Shown here: in pieces, positions 41,266-51,217 of the stretch
How the letters are laid out: each line of letters opens with the position of its first letter
Position numbering within the stretch: the stretch's first letter is position 1
Assembly (NCBI GenBank): GCA_036510675.1
Contig: DATCDN010000138.1
Span: 124,001 to 188,000, forward strand
Length of the DNA: 64,000 nt
Source of the DNA: JAATGI01 sp036510675
GTDB lineage: Bacteria; Pseudomonadota; Alphaproteobacteria; ATCC43930; CGMCC-115725
Direction: 5' to 3'
Made by a program: the position numbers and the translations under genes
Notes under the pieces: model-generated
The model's input: only the letters and a program-made list of their open reading frames with translations
What the model was told of the DNA's origin: nothing
The model's database searches: none

Positions 41266-43605
41266 ATGGATGACAGCAACGCACTCGCCTTGATGAAATT
41301 CGGCATCGGCCAGCCGGTGTCGCGCACCGAAGACCCGAAATTATTGAAGGGCGAAGGCCGCTATACCGACGATTTGAATTTCCCCGGCCAGGTCTATGCG
41401 GTGATGGTGCGCAGCCCCTATGCGCACGGCATCATCAAGAGCCTCGACACCGCCGCGGCGAAGACGATGCCCGGCGTGCTGGGCGTTTATATCTGGGACG
41501 ATCTGGCCAAGGCCGGCATCGGCATGACCAAGGCGCCGACCATGATCCCCAATCGCGACGGCTCGCCGGTCAAGCTGAAGCCGCGCCCCGCCCTCGCGTC
41601 GGGCAAGGTGCGTTACGCCGGCGAGGCGGTCGCCTGCGTCGTCGCCGCCACCATCGCGCAAGCCAAGGACGCGGTCGAAACTGTGGTCCTCGATATCGAG
41701 CAACTACCCGCCGTCACCGGCATCGCGGAGGCGATCGCGCCCGGCGCGCCGCTGGTGCATGACGAGGCGCCGGGGAATATCGCGCTCGATTTTCATTACG
41801 GCGACACGGAGGCGGTGAACGCCGCCTTTGCCAGGGCCGCCCATGTCACCACGCTGATGCCGAAGAGCCAGCGCATCGTCGTCAACCCGATGGAGCCGCG
41901 CGCCGCCATCGCCGAGTTCAGGGATGGCCGCTACATCCTCAATGTCTGCTCGCAAGGCGTGTTCGGCCTGCGCCAGAGTCTCGCCGGCGACATCCTCCAA
42001 GTGCCGCCTAAGCAGGTGCAGGTGCTGACCGGCAATGTCGGCGGCTCGTTCGGCATGAAGATCATCGCCTATCCCGAATACATCGCCGCGATCCACGCCG
42101 CGAAGCAACTGGGCCGGCCAGTGAAGTGGACCGACGATCGCAGCGGCGCCTTCGTCTCCGACAATCACGGCCGCGATCATGAGGTGACGGCAGAACTCGC
42201 CCTCGACCGGGAGGGTAATTTTCTCGCCGTGCGCCTCAGCGGCCACGGCAATTACGGCGCCTTTCTCGGCCTGCCGCTGCAGGTCACCACCAACGCGGTG
42301 AAGAATGTCATCGGCGTCTATCGCACGCCGCTGGTCGAGGTCTCGACCAAATGCGTCCTGACCAACGCGACGCCGGTCGGCGCCTATCGCGGCGCCGGGC
42401 GGCCCGAGGGCAATTATTATATGGAGCGGCTGGTGACGCTGGCCGCGCTGGAAATGGGCATCGACCCGCTCGCGCTGCGCCGTCGCAATCACATCCAGCC
42501 GTCGCAGATTCCCTATAAGACACCGTCGAATCTTATCTATGACAGCGGCGATTATCCGGCGCTGCTGACGGAAGGCATCGACGCCGCCGACTGGAACGGT
42601 TTCGCCGCGCGCCGCGCCGACAGCGAGAAGCGCGGCAAGCTGCGCGGCCGCGGCATCGGTCACTATCTCGAAGTGACGGCACCACCGGGCAAGGAAATGG
42701 GCGGCATCCGGTTCGAGACCAATGGCGACGTCACGATCATCACCGGCACGCTCGATTACGGCCAGGGCCACGCCGCGCCCTTCGCGCAGGTGCTGGTCGA
42801 AAAGCTCGGCATTCCCTTCCACCGCATCCGGCTGCTGCAGGGCGACAGCGACGAGTTGCTGTTCGGCGGCGGCACCGGCGGCTCGCGCTCGATCATGTCG
42901 AGCGGCACCGCCATCGTGCAGGCCAGCGACCAGGTGATCGACAAGGGCAAGCAGCTCGCCGGCCATTTCCTCGAGGCGGCGGTCGCCGATATCGAATTCG
43001 CGGGCGGGCGCTTCACCATCGCCGGTACCGATCGTGCCATCGGCATCATGGAACTGAACGAGCGCCTGCGCGCCGCATCGACCCTGCCGGAGGGCCTGCC
43101 GAGCTCGCTCGATGTCTCGCTGGTGGCGGACACGCCGCCTTCGGCCTTCCCCAATGGCTGTCACGTCTGCGAGGTCGAGATCGACCCCGAGACCGGGGTG
43201 GTGCAGATCGCGCGCTATCACATGGTCGATGATTTCGGCGTCATCGTGAATCCGCTGATGGTCGAGGGCCAGGTCCATGGCGGCGTCGTCCAGGGTATCG
43301 GCCAAGCGCTGATGGAGATGACGCGCTATGACAGCGCGGGTCAGCTCCTGACCGGCTCGTTCATGGATTACGCCATGCCCCGCGCAGGCGACGTGCCGAG
43401 CTTCTCCTTCCACAGCCATCCGGTGCCGGCCAACAGCAATATCCTCGGCGTCAAGGGATGCGGCGAGGCTGGCTGTTCGGGCTCGCTGCCCGCGGTGATG
43501 AACGCGGTGGTCGATGCGCTGTCGGTCTTTGGGATCAGGCATATCGACATGCCCGCCTCCCCGCATCGGGTCTGGCAGGCGATCCGGGACGCACGACGCG
43601 CCTGA
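41266..43605 (+). CDS. CoxL-like molybdopterin hydroxylase large subunit (copy 2)
   Basis: A 779-residue paralogue of the gene at 37020. Shared parts are KFGIGQPVSRTEDPKLLKG at the N-terminus, NVGGSFGMK (about 256-264), AYRGAGRPEGNYYMERL (about 374-390) and GVKGCGEAGCSGSLPA (about 727-742) with the catalytic Glu. It has the same RGAGR active-site loop. The two copies differ enough throughout to have separate substrates. No medium or small subunit gene accompanies it. It begins 112 bases after phaZ. Confidence 0.88.
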   Translation: MDDSNALALMKFGIGQPVSRTEDPKLLKGEGRYTDDLNFPGQVYAVMVRSPYAHGIIKSLDTAAAKTMPGVLGVYIWDDLAKAGIGMTKAPTMIPNRDGSPVKLKPRPALASGKVRYAGEAVACVVAATIAQAKDAVETVVLDIEQLPAVTGIAEAIAPGAPLVHDEAPGNIALDFHYGDTEAVNAAFARAAHVTTLMPKSQRIVVNPMEPRAAIAEFRDGRYILNVCSQGVFGLRQSLAGDILQVPPKQVQVLTGNVGGSFGMKIIAYPEYIAAIHAAKQLGRPVKWTDDRSGAFVSDNHGRDHEVTAELALDREGNFLAVRLSGHGNYGAFLGLPLQVTTNAVKNVIGVYRTPLVEVSTKCVLTNATPVGAYRGAGRPEGNYYMERLVTLAALEMGIDPLALRRRNHIQPSQIPYKTPSNLIYDSGDYPALLTEGIDAADWNGFAARRADSEKRGKLRGRGIGHYLEVTAPPGKEMGGIRFETNGDVTIITGTLDYGQGHAAPFAQVLVEKLGIPFHRIRLLQGDSDELLFGGGTGGSRSIMSSGTAIVQASDQVIDKGKQLAGHFLEAAVADIEFAGGRFTIAGTDRAIGIMELNERLRAASTLPEGLPSSLDVSLVADTPPSAFPNGCHVCEVEIDPETGVVQIARYHMVDDFGVIVNPLMVEGQVHGGVVQGIGQALMEMTRYDSAGQLLTGSFMDYAMPRAGDVPSFSFHSHPVPANSNILGVKGCGEAGCSGSLPAVMNAVVDALSVFGIRHIDMPASPHRVWQAIRDARRA

Positions 43606-43613
43606 CGGCCTCG

Positions 43614-44039
43614 CTAGGAAATCACGCGCAGCGACCGCACGCGGGAAAAGTCGCGATCATGGGTCACGAGGGCGGCCGCATTGATTGCCAAAGCACTCGC
43701 AACTTGAAGCGCATCGGGGAGCTTCAGCCGCAGCGAGGCGCGCAATCGCGCCGCACTTTCGGCGATGTCGATGGTGAGGTTGACGAATTCCCAGGAAGCG
43801 ATCGCTGCCCGGTAACGCTCCATCAGGGCTTCATCGCCGACTTGAAGTGGACCGGTCAGGACTTCGGTGATGGTTATCGGCGTGACGGCAAACCGAAGGC
43901 GGCCCTCGCGCTGCGCCACGAAGAATGGCCGGAACCGCGGCGCGAAATTGGGATGCTTCTCAAAGATATAAATAATCGGCGCGGAATCCAACAGAAGGAG
44001 CGCGTCCTCCGGCAAATCATCGGGACCTAGCGGTCCCAT
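43614..44039 (-). CDS. PIN-domain toxin (VapC type)
   Basis: A 141-residue PIN ribonuclease. The first acidic site is in LLLDSAPIIYIFE (Asp18), further ones are in TEVLTGP (Glu) and LPDALQVASALA (Asp), and THDRDF ends the active site. VapC toxins cut tRNA or rRNA. Its start overlaps the antitoxin stop by 13 bases, the tight coupling typical of such pairs. It converges with CoxL-like copy 2, 8 bases apart. Confidence 0.88.
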   Translation of the reverse strand: MGPLGPDDLPEDALLLLDSAPIIYIFEKHPNFAPRFRPFFVAQREGRLRFAVTPITITEVLTGPLQVGDEALMERYRAAIASWEFVNLTIDIAESAARLRASLRLKLPDALQVASALAINAAALVTHDRDFSRVRSLRVIS

Positions 44040-44278
44040 TCGTCGCGCATTTTGCGAATCGTCTCCGTGCTATCGTCGCCCCACAAGCCTCGACCCGACC
44101 CCTCAAGATCCAGGATCGAAAGCTGACGTGCCGACCGTACATAATCCTTCATCGGCACGAGCGCCGCCACTGGCTTGCCATGCCGGGTAATGACCGTCGA
44201 TTGGCCTTTCTCGGCGGCATCGAGCAGGTCGGGAAGCTGGTTGCGCGCTTCCTCCGCGCCCTTACGCAGGGTGTCCAT
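44027..44278 (-). CDS. Phd/YefM-family antitoxin
   Basis: An 83-residue antitoxin. The N-terminal DNA-binding part has EEARNQLPDLLDAAEKGQST and TRHGKPVAALVPMKDY (about 10-46), the Phd/YefM pattern. The C-terminal tail ETIRKMRDEWDR should bind and block the PIN toxin. It precedes the toxin gene and overlaps it. A candidate operator lies 9 bases upstream of its ATG. Confidence 0.88.
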   Translation of the reverse strand: MDTLRKGAEEARNQLPDLLDAAEKGQSTVITRHGKPVAALVPMKDYVRSARQLSILDLEGSGRGLWGDDSTETIRKMRDEWDR

Positions 44279-44286
44279 GATGGGAC

Positions 44287-44302
44287 TGTACAGCACCGTA
44301 CA
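44287..44302. promoter_or_regulatory. Candidate toxin-antitoxin operator
   Basis: TGTAC-N6-GTACA, an inverted repeat immediately before the antitoxin start. Phd/YefM proteins autoregulate at palindromes of this sort, with GTAC cores in several known cases, so an autoregulatory role is likely. Confidence 0.55.
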
Positions 44303-44431
44303 GGTTGCGTCAAATCCGGGCCACGACAAGCCCTCGTCCGACGCGCCGGAACCATGGAATGCGCGCTTGAAGCGGGCGTGAAAGCCCCGTAACGTCCGCG
44401 CCGCAACGATAATATATTTAGTGGAGCGCCC

Positions 44432-45523
44432 ATGAAGGCCGCCTTGTTCTCTCCCGTCGCCTATCAGGGCACCGCGTCCCCCGGCTGGCCCGTCCCCGCC
44501 GATGTCTATTCCCAGGAAGCGGCCGCCCATTCCTTTAGCAGCGCGATCGAGCGGTTCCGCCTCGCCGACGAGATCGGCTTCGACTGGGTGACGGTGGCCG
44601 AGCATCATTTCTCGCCGTTTTCGCTGACGCCCAATCCGATGCTGTTGGCCGGCGCGCTGACCCAGGTGGTGAAGCGGGCCAAGATCGCGGTGCTGGGCCC
44701 GACCCTGCCGATGCTCAACCCGGTGCGCGTCGCCGAGGAATTCGCGATGCTCGACACCATCACCGGCGGCCGGGTGATCGCGGGCCTGATGCGCGGCACG
44801 CCCAACGAATATGTCACCTACAACATCAATCCCGAGGAATCGCGCGCGCGGTTTCAGGAGGCGCTGCAATTGCTGCGCATGGCGTGGACCGAGCCGCAGC
44901 CCTTCGGCTGGCAGGGGCGGCACTATGAATTCCGCGCCATCTCGGTGTGGCCGCGCCCGGTACAGAAACCGCATCCGCCGATCTATATGTCGGGCTCCAG
45001 TCCGGAATCGGGCGAGTTCGCGGCCAAGAACCAGGTCGGCCTCGGCTTCGCGGTGACGACGATTCCGCTGGCGACCAAGGCCGCCGCATATTACCGCGAA
45101 CAAGCCAATATCGCGGGATGGACGCCGACGCCGAACGACATCATCTATCGCTGCGGCATCCATGTCGCCGATACCGACGATCAGGCGCAGGCGGACATGG
45201 CGAACTTGCCGGCGCAGCGGCGGTTTTCGATCTCCAATCCCGCGCTCGAGCAGGCGGTGGCCGGCACCTCCTATTACGGCCGCGATTTCGAGGCGCAGCG
45301 CGGCCGCGTCGGCCGACCGGGCGCGATCAAGGACGCGGTCGAGAACGGGCAGATTCTGCTCGGTTCGCCCGCGACGGTGATGACGCAGATCGGCCGCATC
45401 CGCGACGAGATCGGCGCCGGCATTCTCGACCTGATCTTCATGCATCCGACCGATGACAAGGCACGCCACGCCATCGAACTGTTCGGCGCCAAGGTGCTGC
45501 CGCGCCTCCACGAAATGGAATAA
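44432..45523 (+). CDS. Luciferase-like flavin-dependent monooxygenase
   Basis: A 363-residue TIM-barrel oxidoreductase of the LLM class. Seen are FDWVTVAEHHFSPFSLTPNP (about 50-69), LDTITGGRVIAGLMRGTPNEY (about 106-126) and the later GSSPESGEFAAKN (about 188-200). Members use FMNH2 or F420 to oxygenate aldehydes, alkanes or sulfonates; the substrate cannot be told. It is 5 bases before an alpha/beta hydrolase gene and probably forms an operon with it. It is divergent from the toxin-antitoxin pair. Confidence 0.88.
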   Translation: MKAALFSPVAYQGTASPGWPVPADVYSQEAAAHSFSSAIERFRLADEIGFDWVTVAEHHFSPFSLTPNPMLLAGALTQVVKRAKIAVLGPTLPMLNPVRVAEEFAMLDTITGGRVIAGLMRGTPNEYVTYNINPEESRARFQEALQLLRMAWTEPQPFGWQGRHYEFRAISVWPRPVQKPHPPIYMSGSSPESGEFAAKNQVGLGFAVTTIPLATKAAAYYREQANIAGWTPTPNDIIYRCGIHVADTDDQAQADMANLPAQRRFSISNPALEQAVAGTSYYGRDFEAQRGRVGRPGAIKDAVENGQILLGSPATVMTQIGRIRDEIGAGILDLIFMHPTDDKARHAIELFGAKVLPRLHEME

Positions 45524-45528
45524 GTGAC

Positions 45529-46311
45529 ATGAGTTTTCAGGAGCATTACGTCGAGGCGGACGGATTTCGCATCCGCTATCTCGAAGCCGGCCAGGGCGAG
45601 CCTTTGGTGTTTTTCCATGGCGGAGGCGGCGTTCATCTTTCCAAGATGCACGACATGCTCGCCGCGAAGCGCCGCATCATCGCGTTCGAAGTGCCGGGCT
45701 TCGGCGACTCACCGGTCAACACCCGCACCCAATCGATGGCGGAGCTGGCCACGACCATGGGCGCGGCCGTCGCCGCGCTCGGCATCGACAAGTTCGCGGT
45801 GATGGGCATTTCCTTCGGCGGCAAGCTGGCGCTGTGGACCACGATCCTGCATCCGGAGAAAATCACGGCGGCGGTGCTGATCGCGCCGGCGGCCATTCGT
45901 CCCGAGAATGCGGTGCCGCCGAGTTCGCCAGCGGAAATGCGCGCCATCATGTACGCCCATCCCGAGCGCATCCCCGCCGGGCCGCCGCCGAATCCCGAGG
46001 CGATGAAGAAAAACATGGGCTTCGCCATGCGCATCATCGGCCCCGGACGCGACACCGAGATGGAGGCGCGGATGGCTGATACCAAGGTGCCGGTGCTGGT
46101 GCTGATGGGCACCGCCGACCGGCTGATTCCGCCGGCGATGGGCCGGCACTATCGCGAGAAGCTGCCCGATTGCCATGTCGTGATGGTCTATGACGCCGCC
46201 CATGCGGTCGACACCGACCGGCCCGAAGCCTGCTTCGCGGTAGTCGATGATTTCCTGATGCGTCAGGGTAAATTCGTCGTCAGCAACGAGAACGGCGTCA
46301 TTTTTCCTTAA
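45529..46311 (+). CDS. Alpha/beta-hydrolase
   Basis: A 260-residue enzyme with the oxyanion-hole segment FFHGGGGVH (about 28-36), the nucleophile elbow GISFGG (Ser96), the acid in MGTADRLIP (about 190) and His in DAAHAVDTD (about 220). The fold is that of carboxylester or C-C bond hydrolases. With the upstream monooxygenase it could hydrolyse an ester or lactone formed by oxygenation, an inference from operon context. Confidence 0.85.
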   Translation: MSFQEHYVEADGFRIRYLEAGQGEPLVFFHGGGGVHLSKMHDMLAAKRRIIAFEVPGFGDSPVNTRTQSMAELATTMGAAVAALGIDKFAVMGISFGGKLALWTTILHPEKITAAVLIAPAAIRPENAVPPSSPAEMRAIMYAHPERIPAGPPPNPEAMKKNMGFAMRIIGPGRDTEMEARMADTKVPVLVLMGTADRLIPPAMGRHYREKLPDCHVVMVYDAAHAVDTDRPEACFAVVDDFLMRQGKFVVSNENGVIFP

Positions 46312-46360
46312 GCGCCGCCCGGCAAAGCTCCCATGCGTGCTTCGAGACGCGCGCGGCGCG

Positions 46361-46422
46361 CGCTCCTCGGCATGAGGAGCTTGGGAAAACGGCAGTAAGA
46401 AAAACCCTCATCCCGAGGAGCG
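46361..46422. repeat. Intergenic inverted repeat (CTCCTC/GAGGAG family)
   Basis: CGCTCCTCGGCATGAGG (46361-46377) and CCTCATCCCGAGGAGCG (46406-46422) match inverted at 16 of 17 positions. The left arm is itself nearly palindromic. The rest of the 273-base gap between the hydrolase and the carboxylase alpha gene holds no convincing coding sequence. Related elements lie at 48513-48644 and 53935-54036. Confidence 0.8.
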
Positions 46423-46584
46423 GTCCGTGGTTCGACTGCTCGTCGAGCATATAGTTCGCGGCGACGTCGGCGGCGGCTTCGGGCGCGCGATCTTGGTCGC
46501 GGCGGGAATTATCCGCGCCTCGTTCCGCAGCCCGTCGCGCGGCCCGACCTCAACCAGGCGCACATACCGGGGCAACGCCGCCAT

Positions 46585-48486
46585 TCAACCCGCCGCCGGG
46601 GTGAAGCCGATCAGCACGGCGCCTTCATCGACCAGTTCGCCCACCGCATAATTGATGGCATCGACAATGCCGTCGGCCGGGGCGGCGATGGTGTGCTCCA
46701 TCTTCATCGCTTCCAAGATAAGGATCGGCTGGCCGCGTTTCACCGTCTCCCCCGAGCGCGCCAGCACCTGCACGATCTTGCCCGGCATCGGCGCGGTAAG
46801 CCGCCCGCCCGCCGCCGCGACATCCGCGCGGTCGGCCCAGGGATCGACATAGTCGAGCTGCCACGAGCCGTTGCCGTCGATGACGGTGAAGCGGCTGCCG
46901 ATTCTCACGACGTCAATTTCGTCCGCCACTCGCGGCATGGCGATGTCGCCGTCGCGGATCGAGACAACCCGCTCGCCGTCGCCCTCTCGCCAGCCGATTT
47001 CCCGCGCGACCGGACCGTCCAGCCGCCAGCCGTCGCGCATCGCCCAGGGCGAGTGCGGGTCGCCGCTGGCCGCCGGCTTCTCGTCGGCGATCAGGGCGCG
47101 GCTCGCCGCGAGATAGGCAGCTTCCGGCGCGGCGGGCGCGGCCAGCGCGATGCGATGGCGCGGGATGAAGCCGGTATCGACGGCGCCGTCGATGAAATCG
47201 GGCTGACGCGTCAGCCGCAACAGGAAATCGCGATTGGTGGTCACGCCGGCGATCCGGTATTGCGACAATCCGTCGGCGAGGCGATGGATCGCGGCCGCGC
47301 GATCCGCGCCCCAGGCCACCAGCTTGGCGATCATCGGGTCATAGAACGGCGTCACCCGATCGCCTTCGCGCACCCCCGTTTCGATGCGCAGATCGGGCGC
47401 GGGTGGCGGCGCGCGCAATCGCACCAGTGTTCCGGTGGCGGGCAGGAAGTCGCGCTCGGGATCCTCGGCGTAGACGCGCGCCTCGACGGCATGGCCCCGC
47501 GCGGTGATTTGGTCCTGTTCCAGCGGCAGCGCCTCGCCCGCCGCCACGCGCAATTGCCACTCGACCAGATCGAGGCCGGTGATCATCTCCGTCACCGGAT
47601 GCTCGACCTGGAGGCGCGTGTTCATTTCCATGAAATAGAAATCGGTGCCCTCGACGATGAACTCGATGGTGCCGGCATTGACATAGCGCACCGCGCGCGC
47701 GGCGGTCACGGCGGCCTCGTGCAGCGCGCGCCGCATGCTGGGGTCGAGGGCGAACGCGGGCGCCTCCTCGATCACCTTTTGATGGCGACGCTGCACCGAA
47801 CAATCGCGCTCGTGCAGGTGGACGACATTATTGAAGCGGTCGCCGAACACCTGCACCTCGATATGGCGCGGCCGCTCCAGATATTTTTCGATCAGCACCC
47901 GGTCGTCGCCGAACGCCGACAGCGCTTCGCGTTGGGCGCCCGCCAGCGCGGCCGCGAGTTCGCCCGGCCGCTCGACCACCCGCATGCCCTTGCCGCCGCC
48001 GCCGGCCCAGGCCTTGATCAGCACCGGATAGCCGATCTGTCGTGCCGCATCGGCGAGGCGCTCGGGATGCTGATCGTCGCCATGATAGCCGGGCACCACC
48101 GGCACCCCGGCGAGTTCCATCAATTGCTTGGCCGCCGCCTTCGAGCCCATGGCCCGGATCGCGTCCGCCGAGGGACCGACAAAGACCAGCCCGGCTGTCG
48201 CGACCGCCGCCGCGAAATCGGCATTCTCGGCCAGGAAGCCATAGCCGGGATGGACCGCCCGCGCGCCCATCTGGCGTGCCGCGTCGATGATCGCCGCGCC
48301 ATTGAGATAGGAGTCGCGCGGTGCCGCCGGGCCGATGCGAACCGCCTCGTCGGCGTCGCGCACATGCAACGCGTCGGCATCGGCATCGGAATAGACCGCG
48401 ACCGTGGCGATGCCCATTCGGCGCGCTGTGCGGATCACCCGACACGCGATCTCGCCGCGATTGGCGATCAGCAGTTTTTGGAACAT
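46585..48486 (-). CDS. liuD: Acyl-CoA carboxylase biotin-carrier (alpha) subunit
   Basis: A 633-residue subunit, biotin carboxylase plus carrier. The carboxylase begins KLLIANRGEIACRVIRTARR, has the glycine loop KAWAGGGGKGMRVV (about 157-170), HLHERDCSVQRRHQKVIEEAP and the catalytic MNTRLQVEHPVTEMITGLDLVE (about 286-307). The biotinyl-lysine is in LEAMKMEH (about 602). With the beta subunit at 49447 it most likely carboxylates 3-methylcrotonyl-CoA in leucine catabolism. A geranyl- or propionyl-CoA substrate is the alternative. Confidence 0.92.
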   Translation of the reverse strand: MFQKLLIANRGEIACRVIRTARRMGIATVAVYSDADADALHVRDADEAVRIGPAAPRDSYLNGAAIIDAARQMGARAVHPGYGFLAENADFAAAVATAGLVFVGPSADAIRAMGSKAAAKQLMELAGVPVVPGYHGDDQHPERLADAARQIGYPVLIKAWAGGGGKGMRVVERPGELAAALAGAQREALSAFGDDRVLIEKYLERPRHIEVQVFGDRFNNVVHLHERDCSVQRRHQKVIEEAPAFALDPSMRRALHEAAVTAARAVRYVNAGTIEFIVEGTDFYFMEMNTRLQVEHPVTEMITGLDLVEWQLRVAAGEALPLEQDQITARGHAVEARVYAEDPERDFLPATGTLVRLRAPPPAPDLRIETGVREGDRVTPFYDPMIAKLVAWGADRAAAIHRLADGLSQYRIAGVTTNRDFLLRLTRQPDFIDGAVDTGFIPRHRIALAAPAAPEAAYLAASRALIADEKPAASGDPHSPWAMRDGWRLDGPVAREIGWREGDGERVVSIRDGDIAMPRVADEIDVVRIGSRFTVIDGNGSWQLDYVDPWADRADVAAAGGRLTAPMPGKIVQVLARSGETVKRGQPILILEAMKMEHTIAAPADGIVDAINYAVGELVDEGAVLIGFTPAAG

Positions 48487-48512
48487 GCGATCATGTTGGA
48501 AATTCGTTCGTG

Positions 48513-48644
48513 CGTCCCTCGACTGCTCGCGCCGCTGACGCGGCGCTCCGCGCTCGGGATGAGGATTTTTCTTCGTGCCATCAAAATTTCACCTCATCCT
48601 GAGCACGCAGCCCCGATGAAATCGGGGCGAGTAGTCGAAGAACG
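48513..48644. repeat. Intergenic inverted repeat between liuD and liuC
   Basis: Outer arms CGTCCCTCGACTGCTCG (48513-48529) and CGAGTAGTCGAAGAACG (48628-48644) match inverted at 14 of 17. Inside are GCTCGGGATGAGG (48552-48564) with CCTCATCCTGAGC (48592-48604) at 12 of 13, and a perfect hairpin CCCCGAT-GAA-ATCGGGG (48611-48627). It shares the CCTCATCC-GAG core with the repeat at 46361. Confidence 0.82.
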
Positions 48645-48661
48645 CAATTGTTCCGGCAGCG

Positions 48662-49444
48662 CTATGGCCGCCACGCGGGCTTGCGCTTCTCCAGGAAGGC
48701 CGTCGTCCCTTCGCGCCCCTCGGCGCCGGCGCGCGCATCGGCGCTGGCCTTGGAGGTATCGCGCAAGACCTCATCATCGACATCGCGATTGGCGAGATCG
48801 ATGGCGAGCCGCTTCGACACCGCCTGCGCCCGCGCGCCGCCCTCGAGCAGCATCGCGACGAATTTCTCCACCAGCGTATCGAGCTCGGCGCGCGGCACGA
48901 TCTCGTGGATCAGGCCGATGCGCCGCGCCTCGTCCGCCGCGATGCGCTCGGCGGTCTGGAACAAGCGGCGCGACGCGCGCGATCCGATGGCCGCGACGAG
49001 ATAGGGGCCGATGGTGCCCGGCACCAGACCGAAACGCACTTCGCTGACGGCGAATACCGCCTCGGTCGCGGCGATGGCGATGTCGCAGCACGCGATCAAC
49101 CCGACGCCGCCGGCGAACGCCGCGCCATTGACGCGCGCGACGGTGGGCTTCGGAAATTCGTTCAGCCGCCGCAGCATCGTGGCGAGGCCCATCGCGTCCG
49201 CCAAATTCTCGGCCGCGCTGAAACCGCCCATGCGGCGCATCCAGTTCAAATCGGCGCCGGCGGAAAAATTCGCGCCCGCGCCGGTCAGCACCAGCACGCG
49301 CACCGCGGGGTCCGGCGCGAGCCGCGCCAGCGCTTCGGTCAATTCGGCGATCAGCCCGTCGTCGAACGCGTTATGAACCTCGGGCCGGTTGAGCGTCAGC
49401 GTCGCGACGCCGCGCGCATCAATTGCGATGGTGAGTTTGCTCAT
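48662..49444 (-). CDS. liuC: Enoyl-CoA hydratase, probable methylglutaconyl-CoA hydratase
   Basis: A 260-residue crotonase-fold enzyme. It has LTLNRPEVHNAFD, the oxyanion-hole segment ANFSAGADLNWMRRM (about 58-72) and GAAFAGGVGLIACCDIAIA with VRFGLVPGTIGPY (Glu/Gly oxyanion and Pro-rich catalytic loop). Length is standard. It lies between carboxylase alpha and beta genes, so it likely hydrates 3-methylglutaconyl-CoA in the leucine pathway. Its ATG is 2 bases after the beta-subunit stop, which implies coupling. Confidence 0.85.
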   Translation of the reverse strand: MSKLTIAIDARGVATLTLNRPEVHNAFDDGLIAELTEALARLAPDPAVRVLVLTGAGANFSAGADLNWMRRMGGFSAAENLADAMGLATMLRRLNEFPKPTVARVNGAAFAGGVGLIACCDIAIAATEAVFAVSEVRFGLVPGTIGPYLVAAIGSRASRRLFQTAERIAADEARRIGLIHEIVPRAELDTLVEKFVAMLLEGGARAQAVSKRLAIDLANRDVDDEVLRDTSKASADARAGAEGREGTTAFLEKRKPAWRP

Positions 49445-49446
49445 TG

Positions 49447-51054
<1,608 letters not shown>

Positions 51055-51073
51055 TACCGGCAACCCAATTTCT

Positions 51074-51195
51074 CCCTCTCCCCCGAACGGGGGAGAGGGT
51101 CGGGGTGAGGGGCCCGCTCCGAGCCAGCCCACCTCACCCTCCCATCGCTTCGCGATGGGCCCCTCCCTCTCCCCCCAAGGGGCGGAGAGGGGGAT
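51074..51195. repeat. Intergenic CCCTCTCCCC palindrome element
   Basis: CCCTCTCCCCC (51074-51084) and GGGGGAGAGGG (51089-51099) form a perfect 11-base stem with loop GAAC. A second stem, CCCATCG with CGATGGG, lies at about 51142-51160. It ends with a degraded copy of the first, CTCCCTCTCCCCCCAAGGGG and GCGGAGAGGGGG. Elements of this GGGGTGAGGG type recur in many Proteobacteria. It separates liuB from the synthetase gene. Confidence 0.82.
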
Positions 51196-51217
51196 TGACG
51201 TAGCGGCGGTGTCATCA

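Noticed and set aside
37020..43605. Carbon-monoxide dehydrogenase operon
   Set aside because: The large subunits have RGAGR and not the RCSFR loop of true CO dehydrogenases, and the medium and small subunits are absent.
46693..49047. Very long plus-strand open frame opposite liuD and liuC
   Set aside because: It spans two genes and an intergenic palindrome, with no start signal. The opposite strand carries intact enzymes.
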